64,000 nucleotides of DNA, from the NCBI GenBank assembly GCA_013824165.1, contig PNNH01000102.1, positions 1 to 64,000 on the forward strand, given 5' to 3'. Position numbers and translations under genes: made by a program. The notes beneath the pieces are model-generated. The model had not been told where the DNA came from, ran no database searches, and saw nothing but the letters and a program-made list of their open reading frames with translations. Shown piece after piece: positions 7,732 through 14,965 of the stretch (positions are counted from its first letter, which is position 1; every line of letters starts with the position of its first letter). The DNA comes from Methylibium sp. Its GTDB lineage: Bacteria > Pseudomonadota > Gammaproteobacteria > Burkholderiales > Burkholderiaceae_C.

Positions 7732-8998
7732 GCTGGAAGTCTGGCTTTTTGCCGATCGCGTCGGCACGCTGGCCCTGGTCGATGGACGACTGAATTACTG
7801 CTATGCATCCGACTGGCTGTCGCGTCCAAATGCCGTCGCCTTGTCAGCCTCGCTGCCCCTGCAAGCGGAGCCGTTCGACGATCGCAAAGCGCGTCCCTTT
7901 TTTGCTGGTCTGTTGCCTGAAGGGCAGATGCGCCGCCTGATTGCACAGCAGTTTCAGGTGTCTGGCCAGAACGACTTTGCGCTGCTGGACCACATCGGCG
8001 GCGAATGCGCCGGGGCCGTGACCTTCCTTGAGCCGGGGCAGGCTTGGCCTGTGCCGACACGCAGCGATGACGTTCAATGGCTGAGCGACGACGAAGTCGT
8101 TGCCATCCTGGATGAATTGCCGCGTCGCCCCATGCTGGCAGGCCAAGACGGCTTGCGGCTTTCCTTGGCTGGTGCCCAGGACAAGTTGCCAGTGGTTTTC
8201 GATGGTGCCCGCATTGGGCTACCCCTTAATGGCACGCCCAGCTCCCACATCCTGAAACCGGCCATCCACGCCGTTGAAGACAGTGTGATCAACGAAGGGT
8301 TTTGCATGGCGCTGGCTGAGGCCATGCGACTCAAGCCAGCGAAATCGAAAATTCACTTTGTGCTGGGTCGCTCGTTTCTGCTAGTTGAGCGCTACGACCG
8401 ACTGATTGACGTCCAGGGGCACCGGCAACGGCTTCATCAAGAGGACTTCTGCCAGGCACTTGGCGTGGTGCCCGAAATGAAGTACCAGAATGAAGGTGGT
8501 CCGGATCTGACGCTGTGTTTTGATCTGGTGCGCAGTGCGACGCGCCCCAGTGCGCCGCATGTCCTGCGACTGCTCGACTACGTGATCTTCAATGCGTTGA
8601 TCGGCAATCATGATGCGCACGCCAAGAATTTCTCTCTGCTGTACTCAGGCAAGGCCCCCGTTCTGGCACCGTTCTACGACACGCTGTCGACGGCGGTGTA
8701 TCCAACACTGACACAAAAGATGGCGATGAAAATCGGCAGCAAGTACAAGTTCAGCGAAGTCCAGGCGCGGCACTGGGAGCAGTTTGCCGAAGGCGTCGGC
8801 TTCACCAAGGCTCAGGCCAAACGGCGCATTCTGGAATTGGCAAAGCTACTGCCAGCGACGGCGCACAAGCTCCAGTCTGACCCCGGACACAGTTTTGCTG
8901 GCAATGCCGTGGTTGAGCAAATCAATACCTTGATTGAACAACGCTGCGCCCTGACGATTCGGCGACTCACCGACCCCGCCGCCGAACCCTCGGTCTGA
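7721..8998 (+). CDS. hipA: HipA-like serine/threonine kinase toxin
   Basis: A 425-residue kinase toxin of the HipA family; E. coli HipA phosphorylates glutamyl-tRNA synthetase and induces persistence. An N-terminal HipA domain (1-110) includes PFFAGLLPEGQMRRLIAQ. The Ser-containing flexible P-loop is LSLAGAQDKL (Ser148 corresponds to the autophosphorylated Ser150 of E. coli). ATP-site elements include SHILKPAI (Lys179). The catalytic loop is GNHDAHAKNFSLL with Asp298, and the metal-binding Asp is in PFYDTLSTA (Asp320). All key residues are intact, so it should be active. The ATG at 7721 is chosen because MAHELEVWLFADRVGTLAL begins the conserved region; an upstream start at 7688 would read out of hipB. 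It ends 7 bases before the right attachment copy, which places it at the island edge. Confidence 0.93.
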   Translation: MAHELEVWLFADRVGTLALVDGRLNYCYASDWLSRPNAVALSASLPLQAEPFDDRKARPFFAGLLPEGQMRRLIAQQFQVSGQNDFALLDHIGGECAGAVTFLEPGQAWPVPTRSDDVQWLSDDEVVAILDELPRRPMLAGQDGLRLSLAGAQDKLPVVFDGARIGLPLNGTPSSHILKPAIHAVEDSVINEGFCMALAEAMRLKPAKSKIHFVLGRSFLLVERYDRLIDVQGHRQRLHQEDFCQALGVVPEMKYQNEGGPDLTLCFDLVRSATRPSAPHVLRLLDYVIFNALIGNHDAHAKNFSLLYSGKAPVLAPFYDTLSTAVYPTLTQKMAMKIGSKYKFSEVQARHWEQFAEGVGFTKAQAKRRILELAKLLPATAHKLQSDPGHSFAGNAVVEQINTLIEQRCALTIRRLTDPAAEPSV

Positions 8999-9005
8999 AC
9001 CACCA

Positions 9006-9026
9006 TGCGGACGCGGGTTCGATTCC
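9006..9026 (+). repeat. Right attachment-site copy of the ssrA T-arm
   Basis: TGCGGACGCGGGTTC followed by GATTCC matches 4575-4595 at 20 of 21 positions. Similarity stops before the acceptor stem and CCA. It lies immediately after hipA and is best read as the far end of the ssrA-integrated island. Confidence 0.7.
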
Positions 9027-9412
9027 GGAATTGGGAATTGAACTGACATCCAATCGCAGACGGGTTTGAGGCCCGTTCCCGGCGACCAGCCTGGCTGGAA
9101 AGCCCGCTTGCAGGTCTACGATCCGGCAGATTTTTCGATTGAGTTCGCAGCCAGCCCGCCGAACTGAAGGGTTTGGACGATCTCCAGGCGGTTTTTTCGT
9201 CTGAAGTCCCTTCGTTACGAGGGACTCCGGCCAGCCGTGCTACGGGAAGAGGCCGCCGAAACATCCTACTTTCAACATTTTCGAGCCAGAATGCGACTGT
9301 ATTCTTCGCTTGGCCTGCGGTTGGGCGGACGATACGTTCGAAAGTTACCTGACCGGGGGGGGCTCTACCTGTTGTTGGGTCGTGTCAGGTCAACCGTCAG
9401 TAGGATCTCGCC
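9027..9412. other. Gene-free stretch between island end and thiF-like gene
   Basis: I see no convincing gene. A small hairpin (AGTCCCT/AGGGACT, 9205-9226) without a T-tail lies in the middle, and a G-run of eight occurs near 9355-9362. The open frame 9237-9527 lacks a start signal and overlaps the next gene. Confidence 0.45.
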
Positions 9413-10291
9413 ATGTCCGTCGATACTCGTTTCTCATATGAGTCTGCATTCTCGCGGAACATTGGATGGTTCACGGAAAGTGAACAGGAAAGGTTACGCA
9501 ATTGCAGGGTCGCAATCGGTGGCTTAGGTGGGGTTGGCGGTAGCCATGCAATCACGCTCGGTCGAATGGGGATCGGCAAGTTCACCATTACCGATCTGGA
9601 CACCTTTGACTGGCCCAATATGAATCGTCAGGCGGGCGCGTTTGCGTCGACGATTGGGCAGCCCAAATTGGACACCCTGGCATCAACACTTGCCGACATC
9701 AATCCGGAGGTCGATCTGCACCTGATGCCGGGAGGGATCAATCCCGGGAATATTGACGAGTTTCTAGCCGGCGCAGACCTCTACATGGACAGCCTCGACA
9801 TATTCGCGCTGGACGTCCGACGTAAAGTCTTTGCACGCTGTTGGGAGCTGGGGATTCCGGCAGTGACCGCTGCTCCGATGGGTATGGGCACGGCGTTCCT
9901 GGCGTTCCGGCCGGGTGGGATGAGTTTTGAGGACTATTTCAGCCTCGACGGTTTTGGGTTTGAAGATCAAGTCCTGAAGTTCATTGTGGGCGTGTCTCCA
10001 TCCATGCAGCAGCGCCACTATCTGCTCAATCGCGGATCGGTCAATCTGTTCGAGAAGAAGGTGCCGTCCACGGCGATAGGCATTGAGTTGGCGGCCGGTG
10101 TGGCCTGCGCGAATGCCGCCAAGCTGCTGCTGGGGCGAGGTGACGTGGTGGTCGCGCCAAGAGGCCTTCACTTTGATGCGTATCGGAACACGCTTCTGAA
10201 GACATGGCGGCCAATGGGCAATCGCAACCCGCTTCAGCGCTTTATGTTCTGGTACATCAAGCGCATGCTGCGCCGTGCGAGGGTGGGCTAG
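9413..10291 (+). CDS. ThiF/MoeB/HesA-family E1-like adenylyltransferase
   Basis: A 292-residue protein with a Rossmann-type E1-like domain. The nucleotide-binding loop is VAIGGLGGVGGSHAITLGRM (about 33-52), followed by FTITDLDTFDWPNMNRQ, which matches the DxD and NxNRQ signature of ThiF/MoeB. Such enzymes adenylate the C-terminus of a ubiquitin-like sulfur carrier or modify a peptide. No CxxC zinc ligands and no obvious catalytic cysteine are present, unlike MoeB. No small carrier protein with a GG end is adjacent, so the substrate is unknown. The C-terminal 60 residues are basic (FWYIKRMLRRARVG). The ATG at 9413 gives MSVDTRFSYESAFSRN, a segment common in stand-alone ThiF-like proteins. It shares a terminator with the convergent PEP-CTERM gene. 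Confidence 0.85.
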   Translation: MSVDTRFSYESAFSRNIGWFTESEQERLRNCRVAIGGLGGVGGSHAITLGRMGIGKFTITDLDTFDWPNMNRQAGAFASTIGQPKLDTLASTLADINPEVDLHLMPGGINPGNIDEFLAGADLYMDSLDIFALDVRRKVFARCWELGIPAVTAAPMGMGTAFLAFRPGGMSFEDYFSLDGFGFEDQVLKFIVGVSPSMQQRHYLLNRGSVNLFEKKVPSTAIGIELAAGVACANAAKLLLGRGDVVVAPRGLHFDAYRNTLLKTWRPMGNRNPLQRFMFWYIKRMLRRARVG

Positions 10292-10300
10292 AAACGAAAA

Positions 10301-10327
10301 AAGCCTGTCACAACGTGACAGGCTTCT
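10301..10327. terminator. Bidirectional terminator between the thiF-like and PEP-CTERM genes
   Basis: An 11-bp perfect stem (AAGCCTGTCAC / GTGACAGGCTT) with a 3-base loop has A-rich sequence before it, which gives a U-tract for the minus-strand transcript, and TTCTT after it for the plus strand. Confidence 0.85.
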
Positions 10328-10385
10328 TGCGCACCCTTCTCAAGCACCGGGCAGCATCCGAAGACGCTGCCCATGTATCTTGAAC

Positions 10386-11261
10386 TTAGGCCTTGCGGCG
10401 ACGTGCAGTTGCAACGCCGATCAGGGCGAGACCGGCCAGAGCCAGCGTGCCTGGCTCGGGAACGTTGAACGTGCCGCTACCGTCGTGGTTGGAAGTCAGG
10501 CTGAACGAGTCGGTGCCTGCGTTGTACTGGAACTGCGAGACCAGGACGTTCGTGTCGAAGCTCGACTCGAAGCCAATCTTGATTCCCTTCAGAGCGCCGG
10601 CGCCGCAATTGGCCCAGATGTCATAGAAGCCCGAAGAACTGCCGCAGCTGTATTCGCCAGAGTTCACCAGGTTGTTGAAGCCTGCGTCCACATTGGTGAA
10701 GTCAACGTCGCCCATCAGGATCGTGCTGACGCCGGTGGAGCCGCCGCCGCTGATCTTGATGTCCATGAAGTTGTTGAAGTTGACACCGTCCGTCGTGACG
10801 AACAACTCCAGCAAGCCCGGGCCATAACCGAACGTGGGGACGCCAGCGCCAGTGACGCCTGTCACCTGACCAGCCAAGCCAGAGATCTTGAAGGTGACCA
10901 GCCAATTGGCGGAGCCGTAGCCGTTGTTGCTGTTGTTGCCGAAGGTCTCGTTCGGGTTGAAGCCGTTGAACTGGTTCTTGGACAGATCGCCAGTGACGTT
11001 CAGGCCGGCATCGGTCGTCAGCAGATCACCTGCGCTGATCGCGTTGGCCGCGGTGTTGGCGGTGTCGAAAATGGTGGTCTTCGACTGGTACAGGAAGGTG
11101 AATTCTTCCTTCATGGAAGTGCAGGTCGCGCAGACCTTGCCCCCAGCCAGTCCAGTGTTGCCGTAGTCGGTGCCGATGTTCATGTAGAACGGGCCGGCTT
11201 GGGCGGCCGCAGCGGCGACGAGCATTGCAGCGCCACTGATCATTTTGAGCTTCAGATTCAT
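10386..11261 (-). CDS. PEP-CTERM sorting-domain protein
   Basis: A 291-residue secreted protein. A signal peptide covers residues 1-22 (MNLKLKMISGAAMLVAAAAA). The mature part is Gly/Asn/Thr rich with VCATCTSM near the N-terminus and several further cysteines. The C-terminus is a textbook PEP-CTERM tag: VPEPGTLALAGLALIG as the motif plus transmembrane stretch, then a basic tail RRRKA. Exosortase is thought to cleave at such tags during transit to the surface. The ATG at 11261 follows AGGAGAG on the minus strand. It lies divergently from the exopolysaccharide operon encoding XrtA and has a sigma-54 type promoter, as reported for PEP-CTERM genes controlled by PrsK/PrsR. I cannot assign a function to the mature part. 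Confidence 0.93.
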   Translation of the reverse strand: MNLKLKMISGAAMLVAAAAAQAGPFYMNIGTDYGNTGLAGGKVCATCTSMKEEFTFLYQSKTTIFDTANTAANAISAGDLLTTDAGLNVTGDLSKNQFNGFNPNETFGNNSNNGYGSANWLVTFKISGLAGQVTGVTGAGVPTFGYGPGLLELFVTTDGVNFNNFMDIKISGGGSTGVSTILMGDVDFTNVDAGFNNLVNSGEYSCGSSSGFYDIWANCGAGALKGIKIGFESSFDTNVLVSQFQYNAGTDSFSLTSNHDGSGTFNVPEPGTLALAGLALIGVATARRRKA

Positions 11262-11321
11262 GATGAGTCTCTCCTGAGTAAATTTGGAAGCGATCAGTTG
11301 CTGGTCGCCTGGCTTGTATAA

Positions 11322-11337
11322 GCATCTCCTGTGCCAG
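11322..11337 (-). promoter_or_regulatory. Sigma-54 type promoter of the PEP-CTERM gene
   Basis: On the minus strand TGGCAC-AGGAG-ATGC gives the GG-N10-GC spacing required for sigma-54, with a perfect -24 half (TGGCAC) and a near-consensus -12 half. It lies about 60 bases before the ATG at 11261, leaving a leader of about 50 bases. Confidence 0.65.
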
Positions 11338-11725
11338 GTCCGTAAGCCATTGTTTTTATTAGGTTTTGGATTCTTTGCTTGGCGGGGCTGTAAAACTTTC
11401 CGACGCGTCTTGGGGGGCTTTTGGGGTCGTGCGAACCTGTTGCCCGCCTGGTGGCACTCCGGGCCTTTGTCGTGCCCCGATACGAGGGGTTCCTGCGGAG
11501 CCACTATTGCGATGCAATACGATGCTAACGGGTGTCGGCCTGCTGGGGTGAAATCGACGTGCATAGATCACGTGGGCCGCAGCTGTAGGCCTGAATGTTC
11601 AGAAGATGCAGCCGATACGCATGGCATCATCTGCTCGCTTTGGCCGTGGCCTTGCGAGGCTGAATCTGGGGCAAGCTTTGCCGACACCAAGGTTCCATTT
11701 AGGACGACTCTTGAGAGGATCTGCT
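11338..11725. other. Divergent regulatory region between PEP-CTERM gene and EPS operon
   Basis: No gene is seen. It holds the upstream side of the sigma-54 promoter on the minus strand and a weaker sigma-54-like site on the plus strand. A binding site for a bacterial enhancer-binding protein would be expected here, but I could not identify a convincing repeated motif by eye. Confidence 0.5.
11667..11681 (+). promoter_or_regulatory. Candidate sigma-54 promoter of the EPS operon
   Basis: TGGGGC-AAGCT-TTGC has exact GG-N10-GC spacing and a perfect TTGC -12 element but only four of six matches in the -24 element. It lies 44 bases upstream of the GTG start at 11726. It is weaker than the site on the other strand. 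Confidence 0.4.
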
Positions 11726-12364
11726 GTGAAGATCGGATTTGAATCTGCTGTGCGTGGAGTGCGTGCGGTGTCCCTGGGCTTGTTGGTGACTTGGCTTGCC
11801 GGGTGTGCAGGCATTGGTGGCGGCAAGTTCCCTGCAGCGCCTGCCACGGCGGCGAGCCAGGACTACAGCTACATCATTGGTGCCGGTGACAGCATCAACA
11901 TCATGGTTTGGCGAAATCCTGAACTCTCAATGTCGGTGCCAGTGCGGCCTGACGGCAAGATTTCTGCGCCCCTCATCGATGAAATGGTCGCGCAGGGCAA
12001 GAATTCGGTCGAAATCGCTCGTGATATCGAGAAGCAGCTCGGCAAGTATGTTCGCGATCCGGTGGTTACGGTCATCGTGACCAGTTTCGTGGGGCCGTAT
12101 AGCGAGCAGATTCGCGTGGTTGGTGAGGCGGCCAAGCCGCAGTTCCTTCCATATAAGCAGAAGATGACTGTGCTTGACGTGATGATTGCCGCCGGTGGCC
12201 TGACTGATTTTGCTGACGGAAACTCGGCCACCATTCTGCGCTCCAGCGAGGGCAACAAGCAGTATTCCGTGCGGCTGAAGGATCTGCTCAAGCGCGGCGA
12301 CGTGTCCGCCAACGTTGAGATGCGCCCGGGCGACATCCTCATCATCCCGCAGAGCTTTTTCTGA
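11726..12364 (+). CDS. Polysaccharide export lipoprotein, XrtA/PEP-CTERM system (Wza-like)
   Basis: A 212-residue periplasmic/outer-membrane lipoprotein of the polysaccharide biosynthesis/export family; in this setting it matches the XrtA-system export protein family (TIGR03027). The signal peptide ends in a lipobox, LVTWLAGC. The Poly_export domain begins at YSYIIGAGDSINIMVWRNPE and contains VRPDGKISAPLIDE, typical of Wza-type proteins, followed by a SLBB-like region. It should form or line the channel through which the chain leaves the periplasm. The GTG at 11726 follows AGAGGA at the right distance and gives a proper signal peptide; an ATG frame from 11606 would put 40 extra residues ahead of the signal and is rejected. 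First gene of the plus-strand operon. Confidence 0.92.
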   Translation: MKIGFESAVRGVRAVSLGLLVTWLAGCAGIGGGKFPAAPATAASQDYSYIIGAGDSINIMVWRNPELSMSVPVRPDGKISAPLIDEMVAQGKNSVEIARDIEKQLGKYVRDPVVTVIVTSFVGPYSEQIRVVGEAAKPQFLPYKQKMTVLDVMIAAGGLTDFADGNSATILRSSEGNKQYSVRLKDLLKRGDVSANVEMRPGDILIIPQSFF

Positions 12365-12461
12365 ACTATTTGTTGGCCGGCTTTCGGCCCACTTGTGACG
12401 TGGCTTGCCGTTCCGGCGGGTTGATGTCGCCTCTCGAAGCACGAAGTAACAAGCCTTCTAC

Positions 12462-14036
12462 ATGGACGCATTGATCGCTCAAATCTTCTCCATCGCCAAG
12501 CGCATGTGGAAGTACCGCTGGCCGGGATTGCTGGTTGCCTGGGTCGCTGGTGCTATCGGTGCGGCCGTGGTTGTGGTCATGCCTGATCGTTACGAGGCAA
12601 GCGCGCGGATCTATGTCGACACTCAGTCGATCCTGAAGCCACTGATGTCTGGCTTGGCTGTGCAGCCGAACGTTGAGCAACAGGTTGTGATGCTGAGCCG
12701 CACGCTGATCAGTCGGCCGAATCTGGAGAAACTGGTTCGCATGGCTGACCTCGATCTGAAGAATCAGACCAAGGCAGAGCAGGAAGCGACGATTGAAATG
12801 CTGAGCAAGACGCTTTCGATCCAGAGCACGGCGCGCGACAACTTGTATACGTTGGCGTATCGGGACAGGGACCCGGAAACAGCAAAGCGCGTAGTGCAGG
12901 CGCTGGTTTCGATCTTTGTCGAATCAAGCTTGGGCGCAAGTCGCAAGGACACGGCGACAGCGACGACGTTCATCAATGAGCAGATCAAGAGCTACGAAGG
13001 CAAGCTTGAGGAGGCAGAGTCGCGGCTCAAGGAATTCCGATTGCGCAATATTCAAACAATGGCCGCGGATGGCAAGGATTCCGCCGGCAGGCTGGCCGAG
13101 ATGAGTGCGCAGTTGGATCGGGCTCGCCTGGAACTCCGGGAAGCGCAGAACGCACGGGATGCGGCGAAGCAGCAGCTTGCTGGCGAACGAGCCGGTGCGT
13201 CCGGCCAGCTTCCGAATCTTCTGCAGGAGCCAGGCCAGTCATTCGCGACGCCGGAAATCGATGCGCGGATTGACGGCCTGCGGCGAAACCTCGATGGCTT
13301 GCTGCAACGTTTCACGGAGCAGCACCCTGACATCATCAGTACTCGCAAGCTCATCAAGGACCTCGAAGAGCAAAAGCGCAAGGAAGTCGCTGAGTTGCGC
13401 AAAGCCGCTTTGGCTGCCCCGCCGACTACAGGCGGCGGCAACTTGGTTCAACAGGACATGAGTCGCATGCTGGCGGCGGCGGAGGTGCAAGTTGCAGGCC
13501 TTCGCGCCCGAGTTGACGAGTACTCGGCTCGTTATGCTCAGGCGGTTGCGGCGCTAAAAACGGCACCTCAGCTCGAGGCTGAAGCTGCACAGTTGAACCG
13601 CGACTACGCGATTCATAAGAAGAACTACGAGGATCTGGTGGCGCGGCGCGAGTCGGCAGCCATGTCTGGTGAACTGGACGTTGCGTCTGGCGTCGCGGAT
13701 TTTCGCTTGATCGACCCGCCGCGTGCCTCGCCGAAGCCTGTGGCGCCCAATCGGCTGCTGCTGCTGCTTGGGGCCATGCTCGCGGCGATTGCGGCGGGCC
13801 TGTTTGCCGCATTCGCTGCGAGCCAGTTGCGCCCTGTTTTTCATGACGCCAGCGAGCTTCGTTTCCGTACTGAGCTGCCGGTCTTGGGTGTGGTGTCCAT
13901 GCTTTCGAGCGAAGCTGACAAGCGTCGTGAGCGCGTGGACTTGATCCGGTTTGCTGCGGGCTCAAGTGGTCTCGTGGGTGTGTTCGTGCTGGGGCTCGCA
14001 GCCATGGCAATCATGATGAGCAGGCAGGTGGGTTAA
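12462..14036 (+). CDS. Chain-length determinant protein, XrtA system (Wzz-like)
   Basis: A 524-residue inner-membrane polysaccharide co-polymerase; family match by layout and motifs to TIGR03007. A first transmembrane segment lies at about 20-40 (LLVAWVAGAIGAAVVVVM), followed by the Wzz signature YEASARIYVDTQSILKPL. A long periplasmic coiled coil covers about 160-400. A Pro-rich approach IDPPRASPKPVAPNRL leads into the second transmembrane segment at about 430-455, and a third hydrophobic stretch ends the protein. There is no fused kinase domain: the kinase is the next gene, 2 bases downstream. It sets chain length together with that kinase. Confidence 0.93.
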   Translation: MDALIAQIFSIAKRMWKYRWPGLLVAWVAGAIGAAVVVVMPDRYEASARIYVDTQSILKPLMSGLAVQPNVEQQVVMLSRTLISRPNLEKLVRMADLDLKNQTKAEQEATIEMLSKTLSIQSTARDNLYTLAYRDRDPETAKRVVQALVSIFVESSLGASRKDTATATTFINEQIKSYEGKLEEAESRLKEFRLRNIQTMAADGKDSAGRLAEMSAQLDRARLELREAQNARDAAKQQLAGERAGASGQLPNLLQEPGQSFATPEIDARIDGLRRNLDGLLQRFTEQHPDIISTRKLIKDLEEQKRKEVAELRKAALAAPPTTGGGNLVQQDMSRMLAAAEVQVAGLRARVDEYSARYAQAVAALKTAPQLEAEAAQLNRDYAIHKKNYEDLVARRESAAMSGELDVASGVADFRLIDPPRASPKPVAPNRLLLLLGAMLAAIAAGLFAAFAASQLRPVFHDASELRFRTELPVLGVVSMLSSEADKRRERVDLIRFAAGSSGLVGVFVLGLAAMAIMMSRQVG

Positions 14037-14038
14037 GC

Positions 14039-14965
14039 ATGAGCAGTCTTATCGAACAAGCCGCCCAGCGGCTGGAGCAACTGCGTCAGGCGGGCGTTGT
14101 CCTGCCTGAACAGGCGCAATTGCCTGAGATTCCGGCGCCCTCAATTGCTGCGGCGGTCCCCCAGGTTGAGCCGGATCCGCAGGCGCAGTCCAAGCGTGTT
14201 GAGCTCGATCTTGAGGCTTTAGCTGCTCAAGGCTTCCTGACGCCGAATGCACCACGCACTCAGATGGCTGACCAGTACCGCGTGATCAAGCGGCCGCTGA
14301 TCAAGAACGCGATGGGCAAAGGCCCCTCGAAGATCAACCACGCCAATCTGATCATGGTGACGAGCGCGCTACCCGGGGAAGGGAAGAGCTTTACGTCATT
14401 GAATTTGGCGATGAGCATTGCTGCTGAGTTGGACAATACGGTGATGCTGGTTGACGCCGATGTCGCACGTCCTTCCGTGCTTCGCATGCTGGGATTGCCG
14501 CAAGGCCCTGGTCTGCTCGATGTGCTGGAGGATTCTGTCGACATGGCCAGTGTGCTGCTCCGCACCAACGTCGACAAGCTGACCATTCTTCCCAGTGGCA
14601 CGCCTCATCCGAAGGCAACGGAGTTGCTCGCCAGCGACGCGATGACACAGTTGCTGGAGAACATGGCGAACCGCTATCCCGACCGGATCATCATTTTTGA
14701 TTCGCCGCCCCTGTTGCTCACCACCGAGGCCCGTGTTCTTGCTTCGCACATGGGGCAGATCGTCGTCGTCGTGCACGCGGACAAGACCGCGCAAAGCGCG
14801 GTGCAGCAGGCTGTGTCGACCATCGAGTCCTGCCCGGTCAAGATGATGTTGCTCAACCGCGCCCGTGCAACGGCTGGTTCAGGCTACGGCTATGGCTACG
14901 GCTATTCGTATGGCCAAGGCTATGGTTATGGCTACGGGCATGAAGATGCAGCCAGCAAAGCTTGA
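14039..14965 (+). CDS. Tyrosine autokinase, XrtA system (BY-kinase)
   Basis: A 308-residue cytoplasmic bacterial tyrosine kinase (TIGR03018 type) that partners with the Wzz-like protein encoded just before. Walker A is LPGEGKSFTSLNLA (112-117 core), Walker A' is VMLVDADVARPS (Asp139 and Asp141), and Walker B is IIIFDSPPLLL (217-227). The C-terminus is a Gly-Tyr run at 282-299 with eight tyrosines, the autophosphorylation cluster. The N-terminal 60 residues are Gln/Pro rich and probably contact the co-polymerase. The 3' end overlaps the next gene by 26 bases. Phosphorylation of the tail is known to regulate assembly of the export complex in related systems. Confidence 0.94.
   Translation: MSSLIEQAAQRLEQLRQAGVVLPEQAQLPEIPAPSIAAAVPQVEPDPQAQSKRVELDLEALAAQGFLTPNAPRTQMADQYRVIKRPLIKNAMGKGPSKINHANLIMVTSALPGEGKSFTSLNLAMSIAAELDNTVMLVDADVARPSVLRMLGLPQGPGLLDVLEDSVDMASVLLRTNVDKLTILPSGTPHPKATELLASDAMTQLLENMANRYPDRIIIFDSPPLLLTTEARVLASHMGQIVVVVHADKTAQSAVQQAVSTIESCPVKMMLLNRARATAGSGYGYGYGYSYGQGYGYGYGHEDAASKA

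Noticed and set aside
9006-9089. tRNA-like sequence with GGGTTCGATTCC
   Set aside because: Only a T-arm half is present; no acceptor stem, anticodon arm or D-arm can be folded. It is better explained as the attachment-site copy of ssrA.
11497-11510. GG-N10-GC spacing (CGGAGC...TTGC) as a sigma-54 promoter
   Set aside because: The -24 element matches poorly and it is more than 200 bases from the first gene; the site at 11667 is nearer and better.
14880-14940. Short tandem repeat as a CRISPR or regulatory repeat
   Set aside because: It is the coding repeat for the Gly-Tyr tail of the kinase.
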